A DNA stretch of 64,000 nucleotides from Zanthoxylum bungeanum (GCA_019454045.1 SKCR01025337.1:1-64000); one strand, 5' to 3'. Numbered from the stretch's first letter, positions 10,029 through 22,211 are shown. Notes: a model not told the origin generated them from the sequence alone. Numbers and translations: made by a program.

Positions 10029-10423
10029 GTAAAAGCTTTTAATTGTTGCAGCTTGCCTTCTTGTTTTCTAACAGAAGTATACTGGGAAACAGTCTGTTGC
10101 TACTACCAGTGTATTGCCAAGGGACTAAAGTGAGGTAGTAAGCAATTAGAGGAATATTGAAAACTTCCTATACTCGCTCTTCTTTTTGTTTTTTTGCTTT
10201 ATTTCCCCCTATGAATTTCTTAATTTTTTGAAGGGTCACATGTTTCATGTCAAATACAAATGCAAAGTTCAAATGTACATTTAAGGTTCCATTTTTTTTT
10301 TTTGGTATTGGAATGACTGTGTCTCACCTTTTTTTTTTGAATGGGACATGACTTGTTGCAATATGGCTTTTCTCTTAAAATATAATTGTTCTGTTGTATT
10401 TATTAACTAAATCGGGATGGTAA
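10029..10423. other. Non-coding flank between RER1 remnant and CACTA element
   Basis: Starts with the intron donor of the RER1 remnant. It then holds poly-T tracts (10293-10302, 10331-10339) and no recognisable coding motif. Confidence 0.5.
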
Positions 10424-11359
10424 CACTACAATAAAATAGACTTTTAGCATATAAACATTTAGCGTCGAGATTAAATTTGACGCTAATAATCACTTTTAGC
10501 GTCGAATTAGATATTCGACACTAAATAGTAAACTTTTAGCTTTGAAAAAACTTTTCGACGTAAAAGGGTAAACTTTTTAACGTCGAATATCCAATACGAC
10601 GCTAAAATTTGTAATTTTAACGTTGAATATATGTCGACGCTAAAGGTTTTTGATAATTCCATCGACACTCCCTCACATTTGGCGTCGAAATAATTTTCGA
10701 CGCTATAATTACAACTTTTAGCGTCGGATAAAATAAATTCGACGCTAAAAATGTGTCATTTAGCATCGAATATTATGTCGACGCTAAAGGTTTAAGACAA
10801 TACCACTAATAAATCCTTTACCTTTAGAGTCGAAAGTTAATTTCGACGCTAAATGGCACATTTTTAGCGTCAAATTAATTTTATTCAATGCTAAAACTAT
10901 ATTAAAATACAGAACCACCAACACTTCTTCCCCCCTCTGCTCTTTCTCTCCTTTGCAATTTTAGTCTTTCATCTGCAAGTTTACTCACAACTCTCCTACA
11001 AATTTTCAACAAAACTCTGATTTTTCATAAGGTACATTTTCTTTCATCTCTCTTTATTATTTTTCCTTATATTTGAATCAGTACTCTCACTTAATTAATT
11101 TAAGTTTAATCTTTCTAAAAAATTATGGTTTTAATTTTTTATAATTATGTTTATTATATATATTGTGTTAATGGTTTATGATGCATATATGTAGATTAGT
11201 TAATTAACTAAATATGTTTTATTTTGTAACTAATTAATTAATTAACTAAATATATATATATATGTGTATGCTTAAATAAATAATTAATGAATTGGTGATG
11301 TTGATAAGTGTAATATGATGTCTAATAATTATATTTTTATATGTAGATATTTGGCTGAA

Positions 11360-13960
11360 ATGGATAGAAATTGGATGAGCTCGGTGGATAGATTGAGTGT
11401 TGAATACCGTAATGGAATGTATGAGTTAATGGAATAAGCAAAACAACACATTGATTTAGAAGGTCGTGTTCGGTGTCCATGTACAAATTATTTGAATAAG
11501 AAAGGGAAATAGTTAGATAAAGTTCATAATCATTTATACATGCCGGGAATATCACCAACTTACCGTAAGTTGATTTATCATGGTGAGCAGTATAATTCTC
11601 AATCACTGTTTTTTTATTCCGATGAAGGGAATAATAGTTACAATCAACCTGAAAACGATGAGATAACCGATGCTTTACGTGACTTACAAGGTCCACAAGT
11701 TGGTTATAGTGTTGGTGATGATATACTAGTGTTAGGTGAAAATGATCAAAATTTATTTAGTGAACTACTTGATGAGGCAAAAAAATTACCATTTGAATGT
11801 GCTGGGATGTCGATCTTGAATTTCACTGTGAAATTATTACACATTAAAGTGATGAACAGAATGACCAACAAAAGTATTGATATGATGCTAGACTTACTGG
11901 GGAAAATGTTACAGGTTGGAAGCGAATTTCCTAAGTCGTATTACGAGGCAAAGAAAATATTGTGTGATCTGGGAATGGGGTATGAATCCATTGATGCTTG
12001 TAAGTATGACTGTGTATTATTTCGTGCCGAGTATGAATCACTTGAATAAGATATTACGATATTTCCCATTAACAACTAGGATGTAGAGGTTGTTCATGTC
12101 ACGACACACAACGACTGACATGAAGTGGCATCATGAAAAGAGGATCTGTACGGAGGGCATACTCAAACATCTGCGGATGGAACCGAGTGGAAGGAATTTG
12201 ATGACATGTACCCTCATTTAGCTGAGGACCCCCGTAATGTCAGGTTAGGTCTCGCCTCCGATGGTTTTAACCCATTTGGGAATATGTACAACTCTTACAT
12301 TATGTGGCCTGTTATTGTTATTCCATATAACTTACCTCCATGGAAATGTATGAAGGATCTGTTCATGTTTATGTATTATTTATCCCTAGTCCACGTTCCC
12401 CTAGTAAAGATATGAATATTTACTTGAGACCATTAATCGAGGAGTTACAGATATTATGGAATGTGGGTGTGCATACCTATGATTCAGCTTATCAGCGGTA
12501 TTTTCATATGCATGCCGCATTATTATGGACCATTAATGATTTTCCAACTTATGGTTCATTATCTGGATGGAACACTAAGGGATACATGGCATGTCCAGTT
12601 TGTGCGGGTCAAACACATATACAATAGTTATGGAATAAAATATGATACACAGGGCACATGAGATTTCTTGAGTTGAGTCATCCTTGGTGGAGAAGTAAAT
12701 TATACAACGGTCAACAAGATTCTCAAAGTATACCCAAACCATTGTCTGGATTTGACATACTTTACCAACATCAACATCTCAGAGACAACACACCGGGGAA
12801 ACATCCTAATAATAAAGATAAAAATCAAAAACATCAACCTAAAGAGTTGAATTGGACTGGAAAGATTATTTTCTTTGATTTGGAGTATTAGGGGAGTCTG
12901 AGTTTGCGACATAATTTGGATGTAATTTATATAGAAAAAAATATGCGAGAGTTTAGTGGGCACACTATTCAACATTCCGGATAAGAAGAAAAACACTATA
13001 AATGCTAGATTGGACCTACAAGATCTTAGAATTCGCAGTGAGTTGCATTTACAGGTCACTCCTCGAGGTCTTATTAAGCCATCTGCTAGTTACGTGCTAA
13101 CTCAATCATAGAGAAAATTATTTTATGATTGGCTAAAAATTGTTAAATTTCCTGATGGTTATGCATCGAATATTGGAAGTTGGGTTAAAGATGATATGAT
13201 AATTGGGTTAAAGAGTCACGACTGTCATGTGCTTATTGAGATTCTCCTTCGTGTTGGCATTCGACCTTATCTGCCATCAAATATATGCGACATCGTACTT
13301 GATCTATGTGGTTTCTTTAAACATCTGTGTCAAAGGACATTAACCACATCTTTTATTGATGAACTTGAGCGAGGAATCGTGATAATCTTATGCAAGCTAG
13401 AGCGGATATTGCCACCCGTTTTTTTGATATGATGGTACATATGGCCGTGCATTTGCCATCTGAAGCTAGAAGGGGAGGTCCTGTCCATTACAGATGAATG
13501 TATCCCATTGAGAGGTAATATTAAATTTTGACTATTACATTTTTAAATTTGATTTTGTATTAAAATTATTAATAATGAAAATTTATTGTAATAATGCAGG
13601 GCTTTGGGACATTACAAACAAAATGTGAAAAATAAAGAGCGGTCTGAAAGGTCAATAGCAGGGCGGTCTTAATTAGTGGGGCAATAACATTTTTTTCGAT
13701 GTATATGCAGAATATTGAAACTTCTTTCAATCGTTGGCCAAGAAACTATGATTGAGATGACAGTAATCAGCAAGATATCACAGTGTTCCGTCAAAATTGC
13801 AGACCGTTTGGAGCATTAGGTGTCAAATTGCTAACAATTGAGGAAACTCAACATGCGCATTGGTTTATATTGAGTAATTATGATGAAGTACAACTGTACT
13901 TAACGTAAGTCTTGTCAGTGCATCGGTGTATTTTATTTACCTTACATTAACACAACTCAT
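11360..13960 (+). pseudogene. CACTA transposase (tnp2 / Transposase_21 type), first part
   Basis: ATG 11360 opens the transposase-associated zinc-binding N-terminus (MDRNWMSS...; RCPCTNY near 11471). In-frame stops lie at 11435-11437 and near 11508. An open stretch runs 11540-12049 (ESIDACKYDCVLFRAEY). The Transposase_21 core follows: DPRNVRLGLASDGFNPFG, MWPVIVIPYNLPPWKCMK, YLRPLIEELQILWNVGV, ALLWTINDFPTYGSLSGW and GYMACPVC. It is spread over two frames. The DUF4218-like part has LKSHDCHVLIE and HLPSEARRGGPVHYR. An intron of about 90 bp is likely after 13514. The protein cuts and joins the element ends. Many stops and frameshifts make it inactive, and the LARD splits its 3' half. Confidence 0.9.
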
Positions 13961-13978
13961 TTTCTGTAGGTAACATAT

Positions 13979-14683
13979 TGTACGAGCCAAATTTGGGCCA
14001 ATGGTAATTTTGAATTTTCGCTTCAGGCCCAATACTAAATACACCCCAAATCAGTACCCAAGATTAGACTCAGACCTTAGCTGCCCTGACAAGCCCACTC
14101 ACCAACAAAAGGCTCAATATCCATCAGTCCAAAGGATCCAAGACTCTCAAAGGAAGCCCGATCTTATAAAGTCTGTGTGGGCCCAAGGATATTACACAAG
14201 CCCTTGTCCAGTAAAACACCATACTCAAATTGTAACCTACCATATGCCAGCCCACGAAATGCCCAGGCTCATGAATGCCTCTCATAACTCGACCGTTTCC
14301 AACATCCAACGGACGAGCAATTGAAGGAAATAAATACACACGTTTCCCGAGAGTGTGTATATAAGAGAAGAAAGTCTACGAGAAAGACACACAAGCTCTA
14401 CTACTCACAGCTTAACAATATTCTCTCCAAAGCTCTCTGAACCCCTTACTTACCTCCCTCACGGCAGCTTACGGGGATCAAGGTAATATCTGACCTTGCT
14501 CCTCCTACTACGGCCTTTACAGCTCATTTCCACCACTGACTTGAGCGTTGGAGTGCCTTCGGCATCCACCACACCGGTGGCCAGTTCTCCCTGCTCACTC
14601 TACCTTCTTGTTTTGCAGGATCGCTGGTCCCCCCAACCAATAAATTCTCGATTGTGGACCTCGGCTGTAAACCAGCGTCTACA
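13979..14683 (+). repeat. LARD 5' LTR
   Basis: Bounded by the TSD on the left and the primer site on the right. TATA box TATATAAG at 14358-14365. Several stretches are shared with 18248-18891, for example 'acggggatcaaggtaat' and 'gacttgagcgt.ggagtgcc'. Confidence 0.9.
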
Positions 14684-14703
14684 ATTTGGCACCCACCGTG
14701 GGG
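14684..14703 (+). promoter_or_regulatory. LARD primer-binding site
   Basis: ATTTGGCACCCACCGTGGGG directly follows the LTR. TGGC(G/A)CCCACCGTGGGG-type sites are common in plant gypsy and LARD elements. The priming tRNA is not determined here. Confidence 0.7.
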
Positions 14704-14989
14704 CCTTAGTAATTTATAGTAAGCAAAGATCCATCAGTCTATGATCTTTACGAACATAGCAGCTTATGGCTTCAAACAATAAACAAACACCAGACCTCGT
14801 GGCCATATAATTAGCTGCTCTACAATAATAATTATGATCATTAGAAGAGGAAAATCGAGCTATGCAGAGCTCCAATACTAGTATTCAAAAGTAATTGGAG
14901 CATAATTCTTCAACCTCAGAAAGGCGTGAGGCTAAGGGTCACCCCAACAATCATATCATTTGATCTGATCTCTTAGAAGCATTCAACAA

Positions 14990-15190
14990 TGTGGCAAGCG
15001 AAAATCCACCATTAGACGACCATCCACTAAATCACCAAAAAAGAAGCCATATTTCTCCAGCCGACAGATCACAACAAGTCACATCTTCCATGTGAAAGGA
15101 AATGCAAGAGTTCAAAAGAGAAATTCTCTCCAATCTATCTGGAGTCAGACTACCAATAAGGAAAAGCCGAGCCGAGATAACATCGGACAC
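14990..15190 (+). pseudogene. LARD interior: short gag-like trace
   Basis: One frame reads SHISPADRSQQVTSSM, stop, KEMQEFKREILSNLSG, then GKAEPR-like basic residues. The look is that of the charged N-terminal linker of plant gypsy Gag proteins, but it is too short to prove. No zinc knuckle or catalytic motif follows. A purely non-coding origin is possible. Confidence 0.3.
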
Positions 15191-15194
15191 TTCT

Positions 15195-15960
15195 TTCCTA
15201 TAAATCATCAGCTCCCAATGACATGGAAAATTTATTGTCTCCTCTAGAATACGTTGAAGGATCATCATCAACTTCTCACTACATATGAAGATTTTCATAT
15301 TCTCCAGATGACATGAATGGAATATCATCCGCTCTATAAGATATGAAAGGATTATCACCTCCTCTAGACAATATGAAAAGATTAGCAATTTCTCCATTCA
15401 ACATTGATGGAATGCCATCTACTCCAGACGACATGAGTGGGTGATTATCTTCTCCAGACGATATGGATGAATCTCAATCTCATTCATACGATATGAAAGC
15501 AGTGTCATCTTCTTCAGACGACATTAAGAGGATTGTCATCTCCTCCAGGTGACATGAAAGGATTGTCATCTCCTCCAGACTACATAAAAGGCTTGTCATC
15601 TCCTCCAGACTACATGAAAGGTTTGTCATCTCTTCCAACTAACATCGAAGGATTGTCATTTCCTCTATAAGACATAGATGAATTGTCATATATTCCAGAC
15701 TACATGGAAATATTATCATATTCTCCATACGATAAGGTGGATAGCCATTTGGCTACATAGAAGAATTGTTATCTTTTCCATATGACATGGAATGACCGTC
15801 ACCTCTTTCAGAAGACTGAAAGAATTTTCATCTCCTCCATATGACATATATGGATTGCCTTCAACTCCATACTACATTGTTGGAATGTCGTCTCTTTCAG
15901 ACGACATGGGAAGATAGTTATATTCTTCACATTACATGAATGGATTGCCATCAACTCTAG
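15195..15960 (+). repeat. LARD tandem array A: 30-bp period
   Basis: More than twenty degenerate units of about 30 bp with the core 'ggattgtcatctcctcca', best preserved at 15535-15640. Because the period is a multiple of three, one frame encodes a repeating decapeptide of the form GLSSPPDDMK. Neighbouring units such as GLSSPPDYIK and GMPSTPDDMS keep the length while the residues drift. Frame slips occur (for example near 15525), so no long open frame survives. Confidence 0.8.
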
Positions 15961-16363
15961 ACTCCATTCAACCATAGTCTCATGGACCTTCATCAGGAAC
16001 AAGGTGCGTCCCTTCAGTGGAACCATTTTTCCTACCTTTCATCTCGTACGATCAAGCGATGTACTTGGCATGAGGAAGATGTCCCAGTCGACAATACATG
16101 TTTGGAGACTTGGCATGAGTAAGATGTCAAAATGGACTATACTCTAATGAAGACTTGGTGTGGACATCCCAATCGACATTACTAGCTTGGGACTTATTGT
16201 GGATCCCAAACGTGTGTACAGCTTGAGGCAAATGTGTCATTCGACATGACATTGATGAAGGCTTAGTATTTGGCTGAGGATCCACTCGACCCTACATGGA
16301 AGGATTACCATCTCTTCCGTACTACATGGATAGATTGCCATCAACTATAGACTCCATTCAACC

Positions 16364-17160
16364 GAAGACCCTCATTGACCTTTGTCAGGTCTTGTAGAGA
16401 GAGGATTGTAGAATGAGGAATGAAGACCATTATTGACCTTTGTCAGGTCTTGTAAAGTGAGGATTGTAGAATGAGGAATGAAGACCATCACTGACCTTTG
16501 TCAGGTCTCGTAGAGTGAGGATTGTAGAATGAGAAGTGAAGACCCTCTTAAACCTCCATAAGGTCCATTAGACCATAAACCCTCACTGACCTTTGTCAGA
16601 TCTTGTAGAGTGAGGTTTGTAGAATGAGGAATGAAAATCCTCACTTGAATTTGTCATGTCTTGTGGAGTGAGGAGTGAAGACCCTCATAGACCTTCATTA
16701 GTTCTAGTTGATATAAGACTCTCATGGATCTTCATCAGGTCTAATGGAGTGAGGAGTGAAGGCCCCTCATGGACCTTCATCAGATCCATTCGCCTGTAGT
16801 CTTGTGGACCTCCATCAGGTCCATTCAACTGTAGTCACACAGACCTTCATAGGGTCTAGTAAAGTGAAGACCCTTATAGAACTTCAACAGGTCTAGTGGA
16901 ATGAGAAGTGAAGACTATCATGGATCTTCATCATGTTAGGTGGAGTGAAAACTCTCTTGGAACTCCATCAATTCTAGTAGAGTGAAGACTCTCTTATACC
17001 TGTATCAGGTCCAGTAGTGTGTAGTCTCTTATAGACATTCATCAGGTGCGGTTGACCGTAGACTCTCTTGGACCTTCAATAGGACCTTCATCGGGTTTAG
17101 TGGAGTGGTGACTCATTCAGACCTTCATCGGGTCTAGTGGAGTAAGGACTATCATGGCCT
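16364..17160 (+). repeat. LARD tandem array B: 58-bp period
   Basis: Units starting 'gaagacc' at 16364, 16422, 16480 and 16538 are spaced exactly 58 bp and share 'gacctttgtcaggtct' and 'gtgaggattgtagaatgag'. Rightwards the array decays into 'gaccttcatcaggtc' variants up to about 17160. No reading frame. Confidence 0.85.
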
Positions 17161-17221
17161 TCATATTGTCCATATGAAATTGAAGACTCCCCTGGTCCTT
17201 TGACCCGTAGTATGAGGATTA

Positions 17222-18115
17222 TTCTGACCTTCATCTGGTTCAGTTGACTGGGAACATTCCCCATGGCTCATGTAGAGCCAAGTACATAGTCTTGGCCTTC
17301 ATCTAGTTCAGTCGACTAGGAACATTCCCCATGTCTCATGTAGAGTCAAGTACATGGTCCTGGCCTTCATCTGGTTCAGTCGATTGGGAACACTCTCCAT
17401 GGCTCATATAAGAGTCAAGTACATGGTCCTGAGCTTCATCTGGTTCAGTCAACTGGGAACATTCCCCATGACTCATGTAGAGTCAAGTACATGATCATGG
17501 CATTCATCTGGTTCAGTCGACTGGGAACATTCCCCATGACTCATGTAGAGTCAAGTACATGGTCATGGCCTTCATCTAGTTCAGTCTACTGGGAACACTC
17601 CTCATGGCTCATGTAGAGTCAAGTTAAAGACTTGGCCTTCATATGGTCTAGACGAAATTGAAGAGTCCCCTGGTCCTTTGACTCGTAGTATGGGGATTAA
17701 CCTGACCTTCATTTGATTCAGTCAACTGGGAACACTCCTCATGGCTTATGTAGAGTAAATTTAAAGACCTGGCCTTCATATGGTCCATACGAAATTGAAG
17801 ACTCATCTGGTCCTTTGACCCGTAGTATGGGGATTATCCTGACATTTATCTAGTTCAGTTGACTGAGAACATACCCTATGACTCATGTAAAGTCGGGTAC
17901 ATGGTCATGGCCTTCATCTAGTTCACTCGACTGGAAACACTCCCCATGGCTCATGTATAGTCAAGTTTATAATCATGACCTTCATCTGGTCCAGACAACA
18001 TTGAAGACCCCTAATCTTTTGACCCGTAGTATGAGGATGATCATGACCTTCATCTGGTTCAGTCGACTGGGTACATCCACAATAGCTCATGTAGAGTCAA
18101 GTTCACAACCTGACA
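17222..18115 (+). repeat. LARD tandem array C: 68-bp period
   Basis: Units contain 'ttcatctggttcagtcgac', 'gggaacattccccatg' and 'ctcatgtagagtcaagt'. Anchors at 17239, 17307, 17375 and 17444 give a period of 68-69 bp. Two longer, rearranged units (about 17640-17720 and 17770-17840) also carry 'cctttgacccgtagtatg'. Non-coding; unrelated in sequence to arrays A and B except for the shared 'cttcat' word. Confidence 0.85.
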
Positions 18116-18247
18116 TTCGTTTGGTTCAATCGATAGGCATCATCAATGCTCAAGTACACCTACATCATATGATCTCGCCCCAGGTGACACACTCGTCAAA
18201 TACTCTCCAAGCCAAGGACTCATTGACTTAGAGTGTAGGGGATAAAC

Positions 18248-18891
18248 TGTACGGGCCAAATTTAAGCCAATGGTATTTTCGATATTTCACTTCAGGCCCT
18301 ATATCGGATACAGCCCAAAGCCCTCCACCAAACAGGACCCAAACAAGACTTGGGCCAAGGGCCCAATCACCTTATCAAGCTCATACATAAAGAGAGATCA
18401 ACCTCTTGATTTGCCAGCTGTTTAACCAAATAAAGAGAAACGCACCCTACGTGAATTATGTGGTTGAACCGTTACAAGCAACGCTCCTACGTGAATTATG
18501 TGGCTGAATTGTTACAAGCACCCAAACGTATATCAATTAATACATTAATGAGACCTACATTTGATGGCCTATATAAGGAGCCATAATTCAAAATAAAATG
18601 GAGAGCATTACAACCCTAAGCTTAGCCTTTATCACCAGAGCCCTCAGAACCTCCGACCTACCACCATCATGGCAACCTACGGGGATCAAGGTAATCTCTG
18701 ACCTTGCTCCTCCTCCTATGGCATTAAACAACTCATTTTCAATACTGACTTGAGCGTCGGAGTGCCTATGGCACCCACCATACTGGTGGGTAGATTCTCC
18801 ACGCTCACATTTTCTTTGTTTTGCAGGATCGCTAGTGCCCCCAACTTATAAAATCTCGATTGTGGACCTCGAATGAAAACCAACGTCCACA
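18248..18891 (+). repeat. LARD 3' LTR
   Basis: Begins TGTACGGGCC after a purine-rich 'gagtgtaggggataaac' and ends before the TSD CATAT. TATA box TATATAAG at 18570-18577. It is 61 bp shorter than the 5' LTR and clearly diverged from it, so the insertion is old. It contains a direct repeat around 'ctacgtgaattatgtgg' (18449 and 18488). Confidence 0.9.
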
Positions 18892-18896
18892 CATAT

Positions 18897-19787
18897 TACC
18901 ATACTGCAATATGGTAGTGACCACAACGTTGATGGAAGACACATAAAGGAATTTCCTAAATGGTTTGAGGTAATTGTAAGTCCTAACATTGACTGTTTAT
19001 TTTTATCCTAATAGTAAATATTTAATGTTTGTTATATTAACACGTAAATATTATCATGTGTTAGATAAACAAACAAGTACAAAATGGTCAACTGGACTCG
19101 TCATCTTCGTTAGTTGCATTGGCATATGGGCCTCAAAAGAAGGCTTACGAATACATTGGATGCTTTGTAAACGGAGTTAGATTTCATACTGAGCAGTGAG
19201 GTGTTTCACATGTCAGTCAGAATTATGAAATTGTAGTACCGGGAGAACATGAATATGATATTGTTGACTTTTACGGAGTGTTGCAATCAGTCATTGAGAC
19301 TCTGATGGCGTACAATGCTATTCGAATGCAAGTGGTTTGACATAAATGCGAGAAAGAGGAGAATTAAATTTAGTAATCATCTAACGTCAATTAATATTCA
19401 ACGTTATTGTTACAAGAATGATCCATATATTTTTGTACCCAAGCACGATCTGTGATATATATGTCTAATCCAAAGTTAGGAAATGGATGGATGGTCGTAG
19501 AAAAGTTATAACATATGGTCATTTGGGTCACGCAGGAGAAAGATAGTTTCGAAATTTCAGATGAAGCACAAGTCTCAGACGACTTTGAAATTCCTGAATA
19601 GATATTTCATTTACCACATATACAAGTTACTGAAAATATCACGTTAACTCGAGAAAATACAGAAAATATTGAGATAATTCTCCATTCTTAAGTTAGCGTG
19701 CAAGTAGCAAATGAAGAAGAATTCGAAGATGAAGATGAGTTCGAGTCCTTTCAGGAATCATCAAATTCCGAAGATAATAGTGACTAA
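18897..19787 (+). pseudogene. CACTA transposase, 3' part (DUF4216-like region)
   Basis: The gene resumes after the LARD. 'tactgcaatatggtagtgacc' continues the exon cut at 13978, and frames read SSSLVALAYGP, YEYIGCFVNGVRFHTE, YDIVDFYGVLQSVIETL, GWMVVEK and an acidic C-terminus (EEEFEDEDEFESFQ...). FYGVL and the acidic tail are typical of the C-terminal DUF4216 part of plant CACTA transposases. Several stops and an intron near 18977-19062 are visible. Non-functional. Confidence 0.82.
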
Positions 19788-19854
19788 TCTAGTTAGTAGA
19801 TGTATAATGGATGATTAATTTTTATTATATGGAGATATTAAATTTCGTATTGAC

Positions 19855-19965
19855 GATGATGGTTATTATTATTATTATCATCATGGATGAATGGTTGTTG
19901 TTGTTATTGTTGTTATTGTTGTTGTCGTTGTTATTATTATTATTATTATTATTTTATTTTTGTGT
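19855..19965. repeat. Trinucleotide microsatellite in the CACTA element
   Basis: Runs of TTA/TTG/TTC triplets (attattattatt, gttgttgttatt) just after the transposase stop. This is low-complexity sequence. Confidence 0.85.
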
Positions 19966-20125
19966 CGAAATATTATAATCGACGCTAAAAGTTAGACTTT
20001 TAGCTTCAATTTTATTTCGACACTAAAAGTAAAAAAAAATTAAATTTCCCAGATAAAATTGCCCTAATTTTTTATTAGCATAAACGAAACTATTTCGACA
20101 CTAAAAGGGTTATTAAAATCCCCAA
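19966..20125. repeat. Internal copies of CACTA subterminal repeats
   Basis: Words such as 'gtcgaaatatt', 'cgacgctaaaag' and 'ttcgacactaaaag' appear between the two transposon genes, not at an end. They match the subterminal arrays. They may be a promoter or autoregulatory region for the second gene, or the scar of a second CACTA end captured inside this one. Confidence 0.55.
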
Positions 20126-20771
20126 ATCGGAATCACTTTTCACTCTCTACTTTTGCGTGTTTTCTTCTCTTCTTCTCTTCTGTTTTCTTCTCTTCTGCCC
20201 TCAACTGGACTCGTCCGATTCTGCTCTTAACGGTAATGATTTCATATGTATGTATGCATATACGTATTATGTGTGTTGTGTGTGTAGGAATGTGTGTTGA
20301 ATGATAAGTTTAGATTTGGAATTCAGATTATATAATAGATACATATTGTGTATGTTGTATGTGTGTTGAATGATACGTTTAGATTTGGAATTCAGATTAT
20401 GTAGGTGGAAATGTGTGTTGAACACTGTGTAGGCTGCTGGCTGTTCTGGAATTTCCAAAACAGCATGCTTGCTATTCTGGAAATGTTGTTCGCTATTCTG
20501 GAAATTCCAGAACAACAAGCCCATGTCGTGCCGTAAGTTACGAGCTTTCGGTATTTGAAAAATGCTAGTTAAGAATTTATTCGACGTTATGGCTTGGATT
20601 ACAGTTATAAGACTTGAAGTGAATGATTTGATAAACTGGCCAATTATTCAAATTTTTTATCTTATTTTTATATTTTAAATTTGGATATATATATATATAT
20701 ATATCTTGCATTTTGATTCTTATTTTGCATAACTATTATTCAAGTACTGTATTTTGATTCTTATTTTGCAG

Positions 20772-22211
20772 ATGGAACCGGGCAATCGCAAACACGCTAC
20801 TTCGACTCCATCTACATCTGCAAAGAAAAATTACTCTACTGGGATCTCTGCTAGCACAGGTAACTCGAGTACAGCGAAGGGTCGAGGACGCACACGTGGC
20901 ATGGGATTGGTTAAACACATTAAGGCTCACGGCCGCATCCAGATAGAGATATCAGACGATGGATAAAGACAAATCGGACAACATTCTTCATCATTTACCA
21001 ATGTCATAGGTGCTGCTGCTCAGTATGAAGCTCCATAAAACTACGTTTCTTGGAGAAAGATACAGTGGGAGACGAAAATTATCCAGCTTTCCCCGACGCT
21101 ACTTGTGAGTAAACTTACAGTATTGAGTTTCCGTTATATTCTGTTATCTTTAGATTAATATTTTATACTTAATTTTTACTTGGTTTCTATTTCTGCAGGA
21201 GTGGTTCGACGTGGATTTGACCAAAGTAAACGTCCAGAAGTATCTTGACTACCAAATGGGGAAAAGTTATAAGGATTATAGGACAAAAATCCTGAAACCG
21301 ATAGTCGACGCATATGGGCCTTTGGATGCTCCACACACAAGCCTGATTTTATAGAGGAGTAAGACTGAACATTCTTGTGTGAACTTTGGTCTAGCGAGAA
21401 ACACGATATAATTTTTAAAATAATACGAAATTGATAATTCTCTTCGTTTTTGTTACTTACAGTGTTGTTAAATGCAGAATAAATGTCACGTAAATGCGGA
21501 TAATCGAAGTCACATGCGTTTCAACCACCGTGGAGGTTCCAAGCCATTTACCCAACACCGTGTCGAACATTCAGAGGTAAATATATCATAAACTATATTT
21601 TAACAGTTCATTAGTGTTACTAATGTCCAATAATGTATCAGTTTATGTTTTTTAGCAGAGTAGCACAAGTAAGGTGCAATCATTTCCATAGTTTTTCCAA
21701 GTGACGCACTACAATGAGAAAAAAATGGATCAATGAAGAAGCCGAACGCTGTTACGTAAGTTTAAGTATTTAAAGTAAAATAAATATTATTTAAAATTGA
21801 TTTTTTTCTTTTCAAATTCGAACATTAACTTAATTTTTTTTTAAACAGAACGAAATGGTGGAGCTCTGGCATCAAACTCAGGAGACAGGGTCCGATCATA
21901 TACCAGATGAAGAGTTGTCGCAATTGGTTTTCAAGAACCAGACAGCGTACAAAGTCTGCCTTGGCACTCGTAAGAAGTCGACGTCATCTGGGCGCACTAC
22001 TGTTTCTTCTCAAACTGACTCGTGCCTTAGAGAGGAGCTAGCTATCACCAAGAACAGGTTGGAATATACAGAAGACGAGTTGAAAAAGACTCAGGAGACG
22101 CTACTGCAGGTCAAGGTGGACCACGAAAGGAAGATGCAGGAGTTCGACCAGCAGATAAGGGCTTTCCAGGAGATGTTGGAGGCCTCACTCGGTCGGAGTG
22201 CATCGGGCTAG
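20772..22211 (+). pseudogene. CACTA second gene (tnpA-like, Transposase_24 / Ptta type)
   Basis: ATG 20772 follows an acceptor-like 'ttttgcag'. The first exon has a Ser/Thr-rich N-terminus, then GRGRTRGMGLVKHIKAHG and IQIEISDDG, followed by a stop (20964) where the family normally continues. Later exons read WFDVDLTKVNVQKYL, MGKSYKDYRTKI, RSHMRFNHRGGSKPF and, at 21849-22211, MVELWHQTQETGS with a C-terminal coiled coil (EELAITKNRLEYTEDELK...). Introns are visible at about 21107-21199, 21350-21477, 21575-21655 and 21757-21848. The family binds the subterminal repeats and helps transposition. One stop in exon 1 and others in exons near 21030 and 21690 suggest it is inactive. Confidence 0.82.

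Larger units (their letters stand above)
13979..18891 (+). mobile_element. Non-coding LTR retroelement (LARD-like) nested in the CACTA transposase gene, 4.9 kb
   Basis: LTRs (705 and 644 bp) begin TGTACG(A/G)GCC and end (T/C)ACA. The target duplication CATAT is perfect (13974-13978 and 18892-18896). The primer site ATTTGGCACCCACCGTGGGG follows the 5' LTR directly, a gypsy-type site. The 3.5-kb interior holds no protease, RT or integrase. Apart from a short gag-like trace it consists of three successive degenerate tandem-repeat arrays with 30-, 58- and 68-bp periods. It must be mobilised by another element's enzymes. Confidence 0.92.

Noticed and set aside
9780..10133. 117-codon open frame downstream of Copia-1
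   Set aside because: Only about 30 codons match RER1 motifs and these shift frame; the rest includes a duplicated non-coding phrase. Treated as pseudogene, not a gene.
11337..11696. 119-codon minus-strand frame
   Set aside because: It lies antisense to the recognisable transposase N-terminus and has no motif of its own.
15032..15397. 121-codon minus-strand open frame over the LARD 30-bp array
   Set aside because: The array keeps its decapeptide periodicity in the plus-strand frame, and a repeat with a period divisible by three easily leaves an antisense frame open.
15195..18115. CRISPR-like spacing of repeats
   Set aside because: Units are degenerate head-to-tail tandem repeats without unique spacers, in a plant LTR element.
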